A DNA stretch of 64,000 bases from Mucilaginibacter sp. L3T2-6 (GTDB lineage: Bacteria > Bacteroidota > Bacteroidia > Sphingobacteriales > Sphingobacteriaceae), in the NCBI RefSeq assembly GCF_030519355.1, contig NZ_JAUMKC010000009.1, positions 124,001-188,000 on the forward strand. The letters are read 5' to 3'. Of the stretch, positions 27,086 to 36,754 are shown piece after piece. The notes beneath the pieces are model-generated. The model saw only the letters and a program-made list of their open reading frames with translations. It had not been told where the DNA came from and searched no databases. Numbering within the stretch: position 1 is the stretch's first letter; each line of letters opens with the position of its first letter. Position numbers and translations under genes: made by a program.

Positions 27086-30000
27086 TTCCCGTCCTGCACG
27101 GTAAACTGGTATGTCTCAGTGTTTCCAACGGGTAAATCAGACACTGAGCCGCGATTGAGCTGCCACCAGAAACGTTGCCTTGGTTTTTCGCGGTTGCCTA
27201 TTTCATTCATCGAATCTGCGTCGTACAGGCGGCCATTAACCATTACATATTTTATTTTAGTGCTATTATGGATATCTTCCAGCGGGTTTGCATTTAACAC
27301 GATCATGTCGGCAAGCTTACCGGTTTCAAGCGAGCCGATTTCTTTATCCATGCCCAAATAAGCAGCCCCGTTCAGGGTAGCACAACGGATCGCCTGTATC
27401 GGTGTCATACCGCCCTGCGTGAGCATCCATAATTCCCAGTGTGCACCGAGTCCCTGCAGCTGCCCATGTGCGCCCAGGTTTACTTTAGTACCACCATCGG
27501 CAATCTGCTTTACATATTTAGAAACTTCAATATGCCCGTAATCGCCATATTCCGATTCGCTACGCCGGCGGGAACGTGCATCTACAATGCTTTGAGGTGT
27601 GAAGTTCAGCAAGTGCTCGTTCTTCCATACCTCAGTACGGTCATACCAAAAGTTTTCGCCGAACTGCGTACCGTAGCTAACAATTAATGTTGGCGTATAA
27701 GCCGTTTTGCTTGCGTTCCATAATGCCTTTACGTCTTTATAAACAGGCCAAACCGGTATGTTATGCTCGATTCCGGTATGCCCGTCCAATATCATGTTCA
27801 TATTGGTAAAGAAAGTTGAGCCTCCTTCAGGAACAACCTCCATTTGCAGCTCACGGGCAGCTTCAATTATCTGCTGCCGTTGCTCACGGCGCGGCTGGTT
27901 ATAGCTTTTAACAGAAAACGCCCCTACGTCTTTTAGCCTCCTGATATTTGAACGTGCATCGTCAAGGCTGTTAATCACAGCTTTAAAGTCGCCATCTGCA
28001 CCGTATAGTATCGTACCGGTGGAGTAAACCCTCGGCCCGACCATGTTCCCGGCCTTCAGCATTTCATTCTGGCTGAATACCATTTCGGTATTGCTGGAAG
28101 GATCGTGCGCAGTGGTAACGCCAAAAGCAAGGTTGGCATAATAGCGCCAGTCCTGCTGCGGCGAAATGCCGTCGGGACTTGTGCCCAGATGACCATGCAC
28201 ATCGACAATGCCGGGCATTATGGTTTTACCTGCAAGATCGTATACTTTGGCGCTGTCGGGTATTGCAATGGCTTCGGCTTTACCTATCGCTGTAATTTTA
28301 TTTTTACTGACGATAATAGTTCCGTTGTCAATTACTTCGTCGCCTTTCATGGTAATGATGCGGGCATTTTTGAAAACGATAACGCCTGTTGGCACGTCTG
28401 TTTTTAATTTCAGGCCAAGATCAGTGCCAATAGTATCTGCTACCGGAGTCTTGTCAGTACCGCCTTCAGCGAACGGGAACGCATTACGGATATCCCTCAC
28501 AAAATATTTTGGCCCCAATGTCCACATTAGTTTTTGGCTGTCTTTACTCCAATGCAGGTAAGTACCCGCATCCCTGGTAACCTTACTAAGCGGAATGGCT
28601 TTATTAGAGGCGGATAAGTTTTGGGCGCTGCCGGTGTATATCATTGGCGTAATGTAGCAGTTATATAATTCCGTAAACGCCATCCATTTACCATCAGGGC
28701 TTGGGTTGAATTGCGTTGCATATTTGGAAGTGTACAAGGTGCGCTGATTAGCGCCGGTTGTATCCATCATTTTATAAGCCTTATTTTCGCCCTCGTAGCT
28801 TTGATAGTAAATTTTAGAATCGTCGGCAGAATACTGCGGATAGATACCATTATCGATGACCATCTTTGGAATACCACCAGCTGCCGGCATCACATATATA
28901 CCGGGATTTTTACCGAACGCATATCCCGAAGTACCGTTGCCCTCGCCCTTCCTGAAAACTATCTTGTCACCCTTGTTCGAAAATTTAGGCGAATAATAGT
29001 AGCCTTTCTCGGCCGTAAGACGGGTTACCTGGCAGGTAGTCAGGTCAATCTTGTTAACAGAGGCTTTTAGCTCATCCGTCCAGTCAATATACACAAGGGA
29101 TTTACCGTCCGGGCTAAATGAAGGCTCGTACTCAAAATCAGTCGTTGCTGTTATACGTGTGGGTTTACCGTCAGGCAATGCTTTGGTATAAATATAGCCG
29201 GCCGCATTAAAAGCCACCGTTTTACCATCGGGCGAGGTGGTTAGCTGGCGTATCATTTTTACAGTAAACTCATCCTGGAAAACTTTTTGCTGAAAGTGAA
29301 GCGCCTCTGTAATTGATTGTGTTGACGTAACCTCAAAAGGAATTTGTGTTGCGTTTAGCGTCGTGATATCCAGGTTCCATATCTTCCCTTTGGCATAGAA
29401 TATAATCTCGTTGCTATCGGGCAGCCACGCAAAATTGGGATAGACACCAAAAATAGCCCAGGTCTCCTGCTGGTCATGCGACAAGCCGTCGTAAACCGGC
29501 CATTCCTCGCCGGTTTGCAGGTCGTGGATGAAAAGCACGGATTTCAGTCTAACGCGCTTCACAAAAGCCAATAGCTTCCCGTCAGGAGAGATCTGGGGAC
29601 GGCATGCCCCGCCAGCGCCGCCGGTTACAGTTTCTATATCGCCGGTTTGCCGGTTTAACCTGCGAATGGCATAAATGCCTTTATAAGGATCCTTATTATA
29701 TTCAAAAGAAGGACCGGGCGTCATGTCTTCACTCCAGTATACATATTTTCCGTCGGGCGAGATAATCGGTTCACCTGCGTCCTGCTGATCGTTCTTGCGT
29801 TTCGTAAGCTGTATGCCTTCACCGCCGGTTTTGTGATACAGCCACATCTCGCCCGCGCCCAAGGAGCGTGTTGCAGTGAAGTGCTTACGGGCAACCAGGT
29901 ACTGCCCGTCAGGCGACCATGAGGCGTTATTTAGCAAACGGAAATTTTCTTTGGTGATGGAGTGTTTTGCGCTGCCATCACTGTTCATTACCCAAATATT

Positions 30001-30318
30001 ATCACCGCCTTCCTTGTCGCTGGTGTAAGATATAAGTTTACCATCAGGGCTGAAACGCGGTTGCACCTCCCAGGCCTTTCCGCCGGCCAGCAGCGTAGCT
30101 TTGCCACCAGTCACCGGAATGGTATAAATATCGCCCAGCAAATCAAAAATAATTGTTTTGCCATCCGGACTAACATCAAGATTCATCCAGGTGCCTTCGT
30201 CAGTATTAATAGTGACTTTTTTTTGCGGCGCACCCGGAGGGCTCTCGACATTCCATTTTTGCGCGGATAAACTAAACGAAAGAGACACCAAAAAGAGCGA
30301 AGTAAAGATTGCTTTCAT
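27082..30318 (-). CDS. Secreted beta-propeller/amidohydrolase fusion
   Basis: A 1078-residue secreted protein (signal peptide MKAIFTSLFLVSLSFSLSAQ). The N-terminal two thirds hold repeated TolB/PD40 propeller units (SPDGKTIIFD, SPDGKLISYTSD, SPDGKYVYWSED, SPDGKLLAFVKR). The C-terminal part is an amidohydrolase with the metal-binding HGH in IVDVHGHLG (about residue 705) and later His residues (LDGHTGIEHN, NLGAHGQLQG). The likely function is a periplasmic peptidase or imidazolonepropionase-like hydrolase; the substrate is unknown. Confidence 0.92.
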   Translation of the reverse strand: MKAIFTSLFLVSLSFSLSAQKWNVESPPGAPQKKVTINTDEGTWMNLDVSPDGKTIIFDLLGDIYTIPVTGGKATLLAGGKAWEVQPRFSPDGKLISYTSDKEGGDNIWVMNSDGSAKHSITKENFRLLNNASWSPDGQYLVARKHFTATRSLGAGEMWLYHKTGGEGIQLTKRKNDQQDAGEPIISPDGKYVYWSEDMTPGPSFEYNKDPYKGIYAIRRLNRQTGDIETVTGGAGGACRPQISPDGKLLAFVKRVRLKSVLFIHDLQTGEEWPVYDGLSHDQQETWAIFGVYPNFAWLPDSNEIIFYAKGKIWNLDITTLNATQIPFEVTSTQSITEALHFQQKVFQDEFTVKMIRQLTTSPDGKTVAFNAAGYIYTKALPDGKPTRITATTDFEYEPSFSPDGKSLVYIDWTDELKASVNKIDLTTCQVTRLTAEKGYYYSPKFSNKGDKIVFRKGEGNGTSGYAFGKNPGIYVMPAAGGIPKMVIDNGIYPQYSADDSKIYYQSYEGENKAYKMMDTTGANQRTLYTSKYATQFNPSPDGKWMAFTELYNCYITPMIYTGSAQNLSASNKAIPLSKVTRDAGTYLHWSKDSQKLMWTLGPKYFVRDIRNAFPFAEGGTDKTPVADTIGTDLGLKLKTDVPTGVIVFKNARIITMKGDEVIDNGTIIVSKNKITAIGKAEAIAIPDSAKVYDLAGKTIMPGIVDVHGHLGTSPDGISPQQDWRYYANLAFGVTTAHDPSSNTEMVFSQNEMLKAGNMVGPRVYSTGTILYGADGDFKAVINSLDDARSNIRRLKDVGAFSVKSYNQPRREQRQQIIEAARELQMEVVPEGGSTFFTNMNMILDGHTGIEHNIPVWPVYKDVKALWNASKTAYTPTLIVSYGTQFGENFWYDRTEVWKNEHLLNFTPQSIVDARSRRRSESEYGDYGHIEVSKYVKQIADGGTKVNLGAHGQLQGLGAHWELWMLTQGGMTPIQAIRCATLNGAAYLGMDKEIGSLETGKLADMIVLNANPLEDIHNSTKIKYVMVNGRLYDADSMNEIGNREKPRQRFWWQLNRGSVSDLPVGNTETYQFTVQDGN

Positions 30319-30464
30319 ATGCAGGGAAATTACGCCGCGAATTTAATTAAGATTTAACAGGATTTTTGATATTGCCGGGATTAATGACAAATTCAGGATT
30401 ATCTTTACCGCTTTTAATTTTGCATTAAATTAAAAATCGAAAATCGGGAACCCCAAATAAAACA

Positions 30465-32372
30465 ATGACGCTTCACGAAATATTAAAACAGTATTGGAAT
30501 CATGATACCTTCCGGCCAATGCAGGAGGAGATCATCAGGTCTGTTTTATTGGGGCATGATACACTGGCCCTGTTACCTACTGGCGGCGGTAAGTCGGTTT
30601 GCTTCCAGGTACCGGCATTGGCGAAGGAAGGGATCTGTATCGTGGTGTCGCCGCTTATTGCCTTGATGAAAGACCAGGTGGAAAACCTGAAAGCGAAAGG
30701 TATCGAGGCGGTTTCTATTGTTTCCGGCATGAGCAAGCGGGAGATAGACATCGCGCTGGATAATTGCATTTACGGGCAGGTTAAGTTCCTTTATCTTTCG
30801 CCTGAGCGGCTGTTGTCGGAATTGGCCCGTGAACGCATCAGCTATATGAATGTTAATCTGATCGCAGTTGATGAAGCTCATTGTATTTCGCAGTGGGGAT
30901 ATGATTTCAGGCCCCCTTATCTGCATATCGCCGATTTGCGGGAACTACACCCCAATGTACCGGTGTTAGCACTTACAGCCACTGCCACAGCAGAAGTACG
31001 GCAGGATATTCAGCAAAAGTTGTTGTTTAAAAATGCACAGGTCTTTCAAAAATCCTTTGAGCGTAAGAATATCAGTTACGTGGTTCAAAACACCGAGGAT
31101 AAGTTTCGTAAGTTGCTTGATATACCCCGGGGCGTAAAAGGCAGCGGGATCGTATATGTACGTACGCGCAGGGAGACGGCTGATATCGCTAAGTTTTACC
31201 TGGATAATGGTATAAGTGCTGATTTTTATCACGCGGGTTTGGAGGCTGGTCAGCGCTCGAAAAGGCAGGAGAGCTGGAAAAATAATCAAACTCAAATCAT
31301 CGTAGCCACCAATGCCTTTGGGATGGGTATTGATAAGCCGGATGTTCGGTTTGTTATACATAAGGATATGCCCGAGAGTTTAGAAGCGTATTACCAGGAG
31401 GCGGGCCGTGCAGGCCGCGATGAGCAGAAGGCCTATGGGGTGTTATTGTATAACCGCGCCGACCGGCTTAGAGAGCAAAAGAAATTTGAAGGAAGCTTTC
31501 CTGCAGTTGCGGAAGTAAAGCAGGTATATCACCATCTTGCCAACTATTATAGCCTGGCTTATGAAGCAGGTGAGGGGCTGAGCTTCGACCTTGATTTAGG
31601 CGATTTTTGCAGCCGGTTTAAATTAGACAGTATTAAAACGATTAATGCATTAAAGTTTTTGGAGCAGGGTGATTATTTGTCGTTTAATGAGAGCGTATTC
31701 CTGCCGTCGCGGTTCAGGTTTGAAGTTTCGAACGAGGAATTGTATAACTTCCAGATTCAGAACCCCGGATGGGACGCTTTTATAAAAACGATATTACGCT
31801 CATACGGGGGCGCTTTTGATAACTACGTAAGCATTCGCGAATTCGACTTGTCGCGGCGCTCAAACCTTAATGTGCAGCAGGTTATTGAGGGCCTGAAGCA
31901 ACTGGATGAGTATAAAATATTGAGCTACCGGCAGCAGACTGATATGCCCCAGGTAACCTGGCTTAAACCGCGCCAGCACGCCAATGTATTGTATATTAAT
32001 AAAAAGCTGATAGATGAACGTAAGGCAACCTATCTTAAAAAAATCGAAGCTGTTTTTTTCTATGCTGAGAATAAAAAGTGCCGCAGCCAGATGCTGTTAA
32101 CCTATTTTGATGAGCAAGACGCCGAAAAATGCGGTGTTTGTGATGTCTGCCTCGAAGAGAAGCGGCAAAAAAATGCCGCAGAAATATTCGATGACATTAC
32201 CAGCGAAATAATCCAGCTGTTACATAGCTCGGTTTACGACCTTGCCTCCCTGGTTTCTTCAGCAAGAAGTGGCACTGAAAAGGAAAGGCTTGCCGCCATA
32301 CGGCAATTGCTGGATGCAGGCAAAATTAAATTTTCAGGGGAAAAGCTGGTTATCAGTCAGGATCACTATTAA
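30465..32372 (+). CDS. recQ: ATP-dependent DNA helicase RecQ
   Basis: A 635-residue 3'-5' helicase for recombination and fork repair. It has motif I LLPTGGGKSVCF (Lys43), DEAH (136-139), the SQWGYDFRP aromatic loop, motif VI QEAGRAGRDEQ and a RecQ zinc-binding region (CRSQMLLTYF, CGVCDVCL). The C-terminal HRDC domain of E. coli RecQ appears to be absent or degenerate, which is common for this class. TAATTTTG at 30415-30422 is a possible -7 element. A clear terminator follows. Confidence 0.96.
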   Translation: MTLHEILKQYWNHDTFRPMQEEIIRSVLLGHDTLALLPTGGGKSVCFQVPALAKEGICIVVSPLIALMKDQVENLKAKGIEAVSIVSGMSKREIDIALDNCIYGQVKFLYLSPERLLSELARERISYMNVNLIAVDEAHCISQWGYDFRPPYLHIADLRELHPNVPVLALTATATAEVRQDIQQKLLFKNAQVFQKSFERKNISYVVQNTEDKFRKLLDIPRGVKGSGIVYVRTRRETADIAKFYLDNGISADFYHAGLEAGQRSKRQESWKNNQTQIIVATNAFGMGIDKPDVRFVIHKDMPESLEAYYQEAGRAGRDEQKAYGVLLYNRADRLREQKKFEGSFPAVAEVKQVYHHLANYYSLAYEAGEGLSFDLDLGDFCSRFKLDSIKTINALKFLEQGDYLSFNESVFLPSRFRFEVSNEELYNFQIQNPGWDAFIKTILRSYGGAFDNYVSIREFDLSRRSNLNVQQVIEGLKQLDEYKILSYRQQTDMPQVTWLKPRQHANVLYINKKLIDERKATYLKKIEAVFFYAENKKCRSQMLLTYFDEQDAEKCGVCDVCLEEKRQKNAAEIFDDITSEIIQLLHSSVYDLASLVSSARSGTEKERLAAIRQLLDAGKIKFSGEKLVISQDHY

Positions 32373-32393
32373 AAGACCTTTTTCGGTCTTTTT
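32373..32393 (+). terminator. Intrinsic terminator of recQ
   Basis: AAGACC (32373-32378) and GGTCTT (32385-32390) form a 6-bp stem with a 6-nt loop and run into TTTTT. It starts at the recQ stop. Confidence 0.8.
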
Positions 32394-32907
32394 AGTTGTA
32401 AACGTACTGCACAGCATATAAGAAACCGTTAATTAGTGCGATGCACCCCAAGAATTAAATGTCGTTTTCGGTTAATTGGTTGATAGAAAAGTCTGCACTT
32501 TGTCAAATAATCAGTCTTATCACAAAAACTGACGCGCACAAGTACAAAAAAATCTCGACTCAAACTCTTTTTTACGCCGCGGAAAATCATTTTTTTCTTA
32601 AGGCATGCTTGTTTCAGAAATGATTTAAGAAAGGGATCAGGGCTGGTAAATTATAATAAGCTGCTGTAAATAAGTGTTATAAAGGGGTTGTTTTTGAAAA
32701 TTTGTGGCTTAAAATTAAAAGTGTAAAACTGACACTAAGATGAGAAAAGTTGGTAGATAAAATTGCGACCTTTGCAGACGAAAATAGGGCGTTGGTCTAT
32801 TAAACAATAAACCTGTGTAACGTTTTAAAATAAGCCTCGTCTTATCGATGTATTTAAAATCAAAAACAATACAACAATTGAGAATCACAATAATAAATAA
32901 TAAAACA
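32394..32907. other. Gene-free AT-rich region before GIN-domain gene
   Basis: The region is AT-rich and carries no convincing reading frame. A 73-codon minus-strand frame at 32715-32936 overlaps the next gene's start and looks spurious. CTTTGCAGA near 32770 resembles part of a -7 box, but no properly spaced -33 is visible. Nothing else was identified. Confidence 0.5.
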
Positions 32908-33504
32908 ATGAAAACCAAAATTTTTTCCATAATCACAATTTTAGCTGTTATTTTAGGTTTTACCGCTACTGCTAATGCCTCAGCTCTTAAAGACGCCTAT
33001 ACTGTTTTAAGTGACATCAGCGCTATAAACAAGATTGAAGTTCACGGTAATGTTGAGCTGTTTATCTCTGACGCAGCTACAGACCAGGTAAAGGTTTACG
33101 ACAACTATTATTCAGAGAGCGCACTTGTACAGAATAAAAATGGTGTGTTAAGCATCGCTTCATACAAAAATCAGAAACTGGTAGTTTGGGTTAGCGCGAA
33201 TGACCTTCGCTCAGTTTCTGCTTATGACAACGCCGAGGTAAAATCATTCGGTAACATCTCGAAAATAGAATTTAACGTTGAGTTGCATGACAATGCCTCT
33301 GCTAAACTAAATCTCGACGCTTTTAATGCAAGTGTAACTGTGAAAGATAACGCTAAGGCCGACTTAACAGGCTCTGCAAACCAATTGAACCTTAACAGGG
33401 ACATTGAGTCGAATGTAAAAAGCAACAACTTCGCTGCCATTCACCGCAACGAAAACAGAATAAGCTTCGCTGCTGATCTCAGCAACGAGTCTTTTGGTAT
33501 GTAA
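32908..33504 (+). CDS. GIN-domain (DUF2807) secreted protein
   Basis: A 198-residue secreted protein with signal peptide MKTKIFSIITILAVILGFTATANA. The body is a repetitive beta-helix-like GIN domain (INKIEVHGNVELFIS, LRSVSAYDNAEV, IEFNVELHDNASAKL, NASVTVKDNAKADL), a fold common in Bacteroidota surface proteins of unknown function, probably envelope or adhesion-related. I prefer the ATG at 32908; an upstream frame from 32848 adds 20 unrelated residues. A strong terminator follows. Confidence 0.85.
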   Translation: MKTKIFSIITILAVILGFTATANASALKDAYTVLSDISAINKIEVHGNVELFISDAATDQVKVYDNYYSESALVQNKNGVLSIASYKNQKLVVWVSANDLRSVSAYDNAEVKSFGNISKIEFNVELHDNASAKLNLDAFNASVTVKDNAKADLTGSANQLNLNRDIESNVKSNNFAAIHRNENRISFAADLSNESFGM

Positions 33505-33540
33505 GCCGACTTTTGCAAAAGTTCAACATATATCACGGGA

Positions 33541-33570
33541 GCCACTTGTTTTGTGCAAGTGGCTTTTTTT
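33541..33570 (+). terminator. Intrinsic terminator of GIN-domain gene
   Basis: GCCACTTG (33541-33548) pairs with CAAGTGGC (33556-33563) around a 7-nt loop and is followed by seven T residues. Confidence 0.93.
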
Positions 33571-33605
33571 ATCAGCGCAAACATGGAAAGAACACTTTTT
33601 GCGGA

Positions 33606-34835
33606 TTATATTCTTCTTTTTAGTGTTATAATCACATTGTCATAGCGCTTGTCGTGATAAACTTCCAGCAGCAGGCTGCGGTCGTCCTGTGATTTAAAAA
33701 GGTTATCTACTTCTTCCAGCGTCATGTTGGCTATGGGTTTAAAGTTTATTGACACGATCTCGTCATCTTTTTCAAGGCCAATTTTATCCCCGGCTGAGCC
33801 AGGTTCAACCCTGCTGATGATTATCCGCTTAAAACCATCGCCGTCGGCGTAATATTCTAAACCGCTCATGTCTTGTTCAAACGGCTCTTTAAAATTTGGG
33901 CCGGGCTTTAGGTAGATAGCGCCACCGTGATAATCAAAAACCACAGTAAATTTTTTTAGCAGGCCGATACCCAGATTGCCATCCCGTTTTACGTTAATAT
34001 ATTTTTTAATCGAATCGTCCTGCGGAAAGGAGGATATTACATTCCTGATTTTATATTTACCCAGTTCAATTCCGTTTATGCGGCTTATAAAGCCATTTAT
34101 CGGGCCGCTGAAACCAACTCCCAGATTTGCGTGGATACATTTTTTTTCCAGGTTCGTCTTGTCGGATATGTTCTCGAGCGATAGCGGGTGCCCAGCGCCC
34201 AGGTCTACCACAAGTTTACTTTGCTTTACTATGCCTCCCGGCATATCTACGCTGGCTTCCAGGTATGGTTTGTGGTCTTCAATTGTTATCGGTATCCGTT
34301 CGCCTTTGGCAAATCGCCTGGTGTCTTGCGGACGGTAGGCCGTAAGTGTAGAGTCGCTGAAGTTTATTTTAACCGCCAGGTTGTTAAAAAATTCATACCC
34401 CAGTAAGCCATGTATCGGCATTCCGGCATAGTTTGAAAGACCAAACTGATCTTTGGTAAGAACGGCTGCGTTAATGCCATAGCTGGTAAGCCCGGGGATG
34501 CCGACGTCCAGTGTCGGCGACGCAAAGGCCTCGTATGAATCGTTTTCGCCAAACCCCCGCAATTTCAGCCTGTGGGACATTGGTATTTTGAGTGTATCGA
34601 TCAGGTTAGGGTCGGTAATTATCATCAACCCCACCCCTGTATCCATTATAAAGTTAAACGGGCCTTTATGGTTGATCTTTAATTTTACAACAACCATATT
34701 GCGCACCAGGCTAAATGGTATGGATACCTTGTTACGGTGCGGCTGTAAATCGAATTGTGCGTATGCCGTTGTGAAAAAAAAGCAATTTAAATACAACAGC
34801 CACAACAAAAACCGGTGTGTATTTTTACAGAACAT
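33606..34835 (-). CDS. Retropepsin-like aspartic protease with PDZ domain
   Basis: A 409-residue exported protein (hydrophobic signal ending TTAYAQ). The first active-site motif is FIMDTGVGL (Asp65). A second aspartate-containing element is VVDLGAGHPLS (about residue 210), so both halves of a fused retropepsin pair may be present. The C-terminal PDZ domain (about 325-400) contains VEPGSAGDKIGLEKDDEIVSING-like sequence. Such proteins are widespread in Bacteroidota; substrates are unknown. Confidence 0.88.
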   Translation of the reverse strand: MFCKNTHRFLLWLLYLNCFFFTTAYAQFDLQPHRNKVSIPFSLVRNMVVVKLKINHKGPFNFIMDTGVGLMIITDPNLIDTLKIPMSHRLKLRGFGENDSYEAFASPTLDVGIPGLTSYGINAAVLTKDQFGLSNYAGMPIHGLLGYEFFNNLAVKINFSDSTLTAYRPQDTRRFAKGERIPITIEDHKPYLEASVDMPGGIVKQSKLVVDLGAGHPLSLENISDKTNLEKKCIHANLGVGFSGPINGFISRINGIELGKYKIRNVISSFPQDDSIKKYINVKRDGNLGIGLLKKFTVVFDYHGGAIYLKPGPNFKEPFEQDMSGLEYYADGDGFKRIIISRVEPGSAGDKIGLEKDDEIVSINFKPIANMTLEEVDNLFKSQDDRSLLLEVYHDKRYDNVIITLKRRI

Positions 34836-35224
34836 AACACAAAAATTAAGTATATATAACCTTTTCGGGGACGGTTGCTGCGCAAACGCTTAAGCGCAGC
34901 TGCCGAACCCTGCTATTCAAGTGTTTTCGTAAGTTGGTTACCCTCGAACGGGTGTGTTATAATGGGCGGAATGTCTATCAATATTACGAAAAAAAATGTA
35001 TTATTCCAAGCCAAACATGTGCTGATCTTGCCATTTTACGGAAGGCGATTTAAATGCTAGCCGCTGCCATCCCTCAACGGGCCTTTAATCGTATAAAGAA
35101 AATTCATCGGTAAAAAAAACAATCAGGTTAATAATCGGTGGCACTCCTTAGTTAAAGAATTGTACATTTATAATTGATATTATAAAGTTAGGCACCCTGA
35201 ATCGCTGATGCTATTCATGCGTTA

Positions 35225-35250
35225 TACAAGTTGGTACAAGTTTGTACAAA
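35225..35250 (+). promoter_or_regulatory. Three direct repeats TACAAG at exact 10-bp spacing
   Basis: TACAAG occurs at 35225 and 35235, and TACAAA at 35245, each one helical turn apart and separated by TTGG or TTTG. The last copy ends 23 bp before the -7 box, over the usual -33 position. This arrangement suits a transcription activator that stacks along one DNA face. The regulator is unknown. Confidence 0.55.
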
Positions 35251-35273
35251 TCGCCGCTCTTATCTTTATCTTA

Positions 35274-35281
35274 TATTTTTG
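35274..35281 (+). promoter_or_regulatory. TAnnTTTG -7 element
   Basis: TATTTTTG matches the consensus and lies 53 bp before the ATG at 35335. There is no TTG at the -33 position, consistent with an activator-dependent promoter. Confidence 0.55.
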
Positions 35282-35334
35282 CTTGCTTTTGATGCCTTTT
35301 TAAATTCCCCAATATAACGGACGTTCGGGAAGTG

Positions 35335-36687
35335 ATGTTAACCACAATCAAAATGCATAACGACGAGTATTACATAGAAAAAACAAAAAAACTATTTGAG
35401 ATAGCTACCGGATGGGGTGACAGCAGCGATTGGACGAACCAGGATTTTGTAGTGTTGAGTGAAAAAATACAGGAGAAAACCGGTGTCGCACTAAGTCACG
35501 TCACGCTTAAACGGGTTTGGGGAAAGGTTAAATACGATAGCTTGCCTAATACACACACGCTCGATACGCTGGTACAATTTCTCGGATACGAAAGCTGGCG
35601 GGCGTTTAAATCCCAAAATGGGAATGGCGGATTTGTGCCTGCAACTCAAGGGGCATCTGCAGATGTTCCGATAACCGGAGAGGTTGCGCAGCCGGAATTT
35701 ATAAAAAAGCGAAATCCATATCTGAAAGCAGGAATTTTATTGGCATGTGCATCGGCGATAGCCATATCGATATTGTTTACAAGAAAGAAACACCCGCCCG
35801 CTATTTCTGACGATGATTACAAATTCAGCAGCAAAAAAGTGGTTTCCGTCGGCTTACCAAATTCAGTAGTGTTTAATTACGATGCAACTAAATCTCCTTA
35901 CGATTCTGTCATCATCCAGCAATCGTGGGACCGGCATTTGCAGGTGAAGGTCTCGAAGAACGAGCATCAGCACACTTCAATTTATTATTACCCGGATTAT
36001 TACAAGGCCAAACTTATAGTAGGCAACAGGATAGTAAGCATGCACCGCTTGCTGATAAAGTCGGACGGATGGCTGCCTGCGGTTACACAAGCCCCGGTAC
36101 CCGTATATTTTAAAAAGGATGAGGCTATAGCTGACGGCAAAATATCACTGTCAACAGATCAGTTAAAGGCAAAAAATGTAAAGCTCCAGCCAAACGCTTC
36201 GGATGTTTTGTACGCAAATGTGCGGGACTTCGGCGAGATATACAGCGATAATTTCATTTTTGAAACGGCTGTAAGAAATGACTACCGGGAAGGGGCTTCG
36301 GTTTGCCAGTTAAGCAAAATTTATATTTTGTGCGAAGGCACCGCCATCGGCATACCGCTTTGCGCAAAAGGCTGCATTTCAAATCTCGACCTGCTTTTTA
36401 CCAATTACTATGCATCGGGCAGGCATGTTGATCTGTCTGTTTTTGGGGTTGATTTCAGTTCATGGGTGAAGGTGAGGGTTGAAACCAAAAATCGCAAAGC
36501 CCAAGTATTTCTGAATGATAAAATGGTATTTGCCGTTAATGAAGATATCATCAAATCAAAGATAATTGGTATCGACTATACTTTCCAGGGTACCGGCTCG
36601 GTTGATTACGTAAAATTAGCTAACGGCAAAGTGCATTACGAAGATGATTTTAATGATGCGTCGGGAGGAACGCTGAGGCAGAACTAA
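35335..36687 (+). CDS. Membrane-tethered protein with DNA-binding-like N terminus
   Basis: A 450-residue protein I recognise as a Sphingobacteriaceae type but cannot name. Residues 10-92 form a compact helical domain (DFVVLSEKIQEKTGVALSHVTLKRVWG, given in two parts: DFVVLSEKIQEKTG, VALSHVTLKRVWG) that looks like a helix-turn-helix, followed by HTLDTLVQFLGYESWRAFK. A single transmembrane helix (about 130-149) follows. The periplasmic C-terminal half is beta-rich with LamG-like FNDASGG sequence near the end. An in-frame GTG at 35332 is passed over. This could be a one-component, membrane-anchored signal protein; function is inference. Confidence 0.75.
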   Translation: MLTTIKMHNDEYYIEKTKKLFEIATGWGDSSDWTNQDFVVLSEKIQEKTGVALSHVTLKRVWGKVKYDSLPNTHTLDTLVQFLGYESWRAFKSQNGNGGFVPATQGASADVPITGEVAQPEFIKKRNPYLKAGILLACASAIAISILFTRKKHPPAISDDDYKFSSKKVVSVGLPNSVVFNYDATKSPYDSVIIQQSWDRHLQVKVSKNEHQHTSIYYYPDYYKAKLIVGNRIVSMHRLLIKSDGWLPAVTQAPVPVYFKKDEAIADGKISLSTDQLKAKNVKLQPNASDVLYANVRDFGEIYSDNFIFETAVRNDYREGASVCQLSKIYILCEGTAIGIPLCAKGCISNLDLLFTNYYASGRHVDLSVFGVDFSSWVKVRVETKNRKAQVFLNDKMVFAVNEDIIKSKIIGIDYTFQGTGSVDYVKLANGKVHYEDDFNDASGGTLRQN

Positions 36688-36754
36688 GCGTCAGGACAAA
36701 AAGAGTTGTATGATCTATCCTCGTTTTATCCCGGCTCTTTATTATTGACTCTTC

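Larger units (their letters stand above)
34836..35334. other. Gene-free region with hairpin and operator-like repeats
   Basis: No credible gene was found; a 61-codon frame at 34875 is low-complexity. GCTGCGC (34877-34883) and GCGCAGC (34894-34900) form a perfect hairpin. The right part carries three spaced TACAA repeats and a consensus -7 box described separately. Confidence 0.55.

Noticed and set aside
32715..32936. 73-codon minus-strand frame with hydrophobic N terminus
   Set aside because: It overlaps the start of the GIN-domain gene on the opposite strand and is explained by AT-rich DNA.
34875..35060. 61-codon plus-strand frame between the protease and the HTH-like gene
   Set aside because: No signal, motif or promoter; it crosses the 34877-34900 hairpin.
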